From: Oscillospiraceae bacterium
GTDB lineage: Bacteria > Bacillota > Clostridia > Oscillospirales > Ruminococcaceae
Assembly: GCA_900768125.1 (NCBI GenBank)
Contig: CAAGBS010000009.1
Span: forward strand, 1-32,317
Direction of reading: 5' to 3'
Length of the DNA stretch: 32,317 nucleotides
Within the stretch, counting starts at the first letter, position 1. Every line of letters begins with the position of its first letter. Under the pieces are notes generated by a model, which was given only the letters and a program-made list of their open reading frames with translations, was not told the DNA's origin and searched no databases. Of the stretch, positions 32,237 through 32,317 are shown piece after piece. Made by a program: the position numbers and the translations under genes.

Positions 32237-32317
32237 ACCCCTATTGGGGTCAAGGGGTGTCTCCCCCAGTGGGGGAGGTGTCAACGTAAGTTGACAGAGG
32301 GGTTGACCGACAGAACG
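32237..32317 (-). repeat. Intergenic hairpin repeat, copy 3, inverted (cut by window end)
   Basis: Reverse-complement relative of copies 1 and 2. Hairpins in order: CCCC/GGGG (32238-32249), CTCCCCC/GGGGGAG (32261-32277) and TGTCAAC/GTTGACA (32279-32296). The GGTCAACCCCTC phrase next to the last hairpin matches positions 28-38 of copy 1. The copy runs off the end of the window. Confidence 0.82.

Overview
The window looks like chromosomal DNA of a gut-type Clostridia, most likely Oscillospirales/Ruminococcaceae. This is inferred from G+C-rich genes between A+T-rich spacers, strong ribosome binding sites, clostridial-type promoters with 17-base spacers, an L32 protein with four cysteines, a HemZ-type radical SAM protein, a YolD/UvrX-type polymerase pair, and a hairpin-rich CACCTCCCCCACTGGGGGAG intergenic repeat. 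I see no rRNA, tRNA, CRISPR array, transposase or phage structural gene. Both ends lie inside copies of that repeat, in opposite orientation, so the window may be a whole contig broken at repeats.

Layout. (1) 198-4398, minus strand: a THUMP-type RNA methyltransferase, a membrane transglutaminase and a DUF58 protein, joined by two ATGA overlaps. (2) 4523-5077: a small lipoprotein gene with a divergent promoter. (3) 5309-7131: glucose-6-phosphate isomerase (pgi) and a small uncharacterised P-loop protein. (4) 7391-7573: rpmF. (5) 7760-12246: der, a two-TM protein, plsY, gpsA and an Abi_2/HEPN gene, ended by a terminator. (6) 12296-14284: a TerB_N/TerB_C protein between terminators. (7) 14569-17836: a GT2-GtrA glycosyltransferase, an anchored NAGPA-type glycosidase and an unknown anchored protein. 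(8) 17843-19903, minus: a Y-family polymerase, a YolD-like protein and dtd. (9) 20428-26004: a complete branched-chain amino-acid type ABC transporter (livKHMGF) followed by a cytidylate-kinase-like protein. (10) 26005-26617: a repeat-rich spacer with large hairpins. (11) 26618-31667: a PHP phosphoesterase, a 727-residue fusion (PRTase, TRSP, StiP and PELOTA-like regions), a HAD phosphatase and HemZ, tightly packed. (12) 31803-32117: a small membrane protein.

The most interesting part is region 11. The fusion and the HAD enzyme match the biosynthetic half of tellurite-resistance (Ter) associated systems, predicted in the literature to make or process a ribosyl/nucleotide-like compound. Here the parts that are usually separate are fused, a PHP phosphoesterase is added, and no TerD, ATP-grasp or HpcH/HpaI gene is visible. 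A TerB_N/TerB_C protein, from the same functional world, sits about 13 kb away next to a HEPN-type abortive-infection gene. All functional assignments rest on motif recognition by eye; no database search was run.
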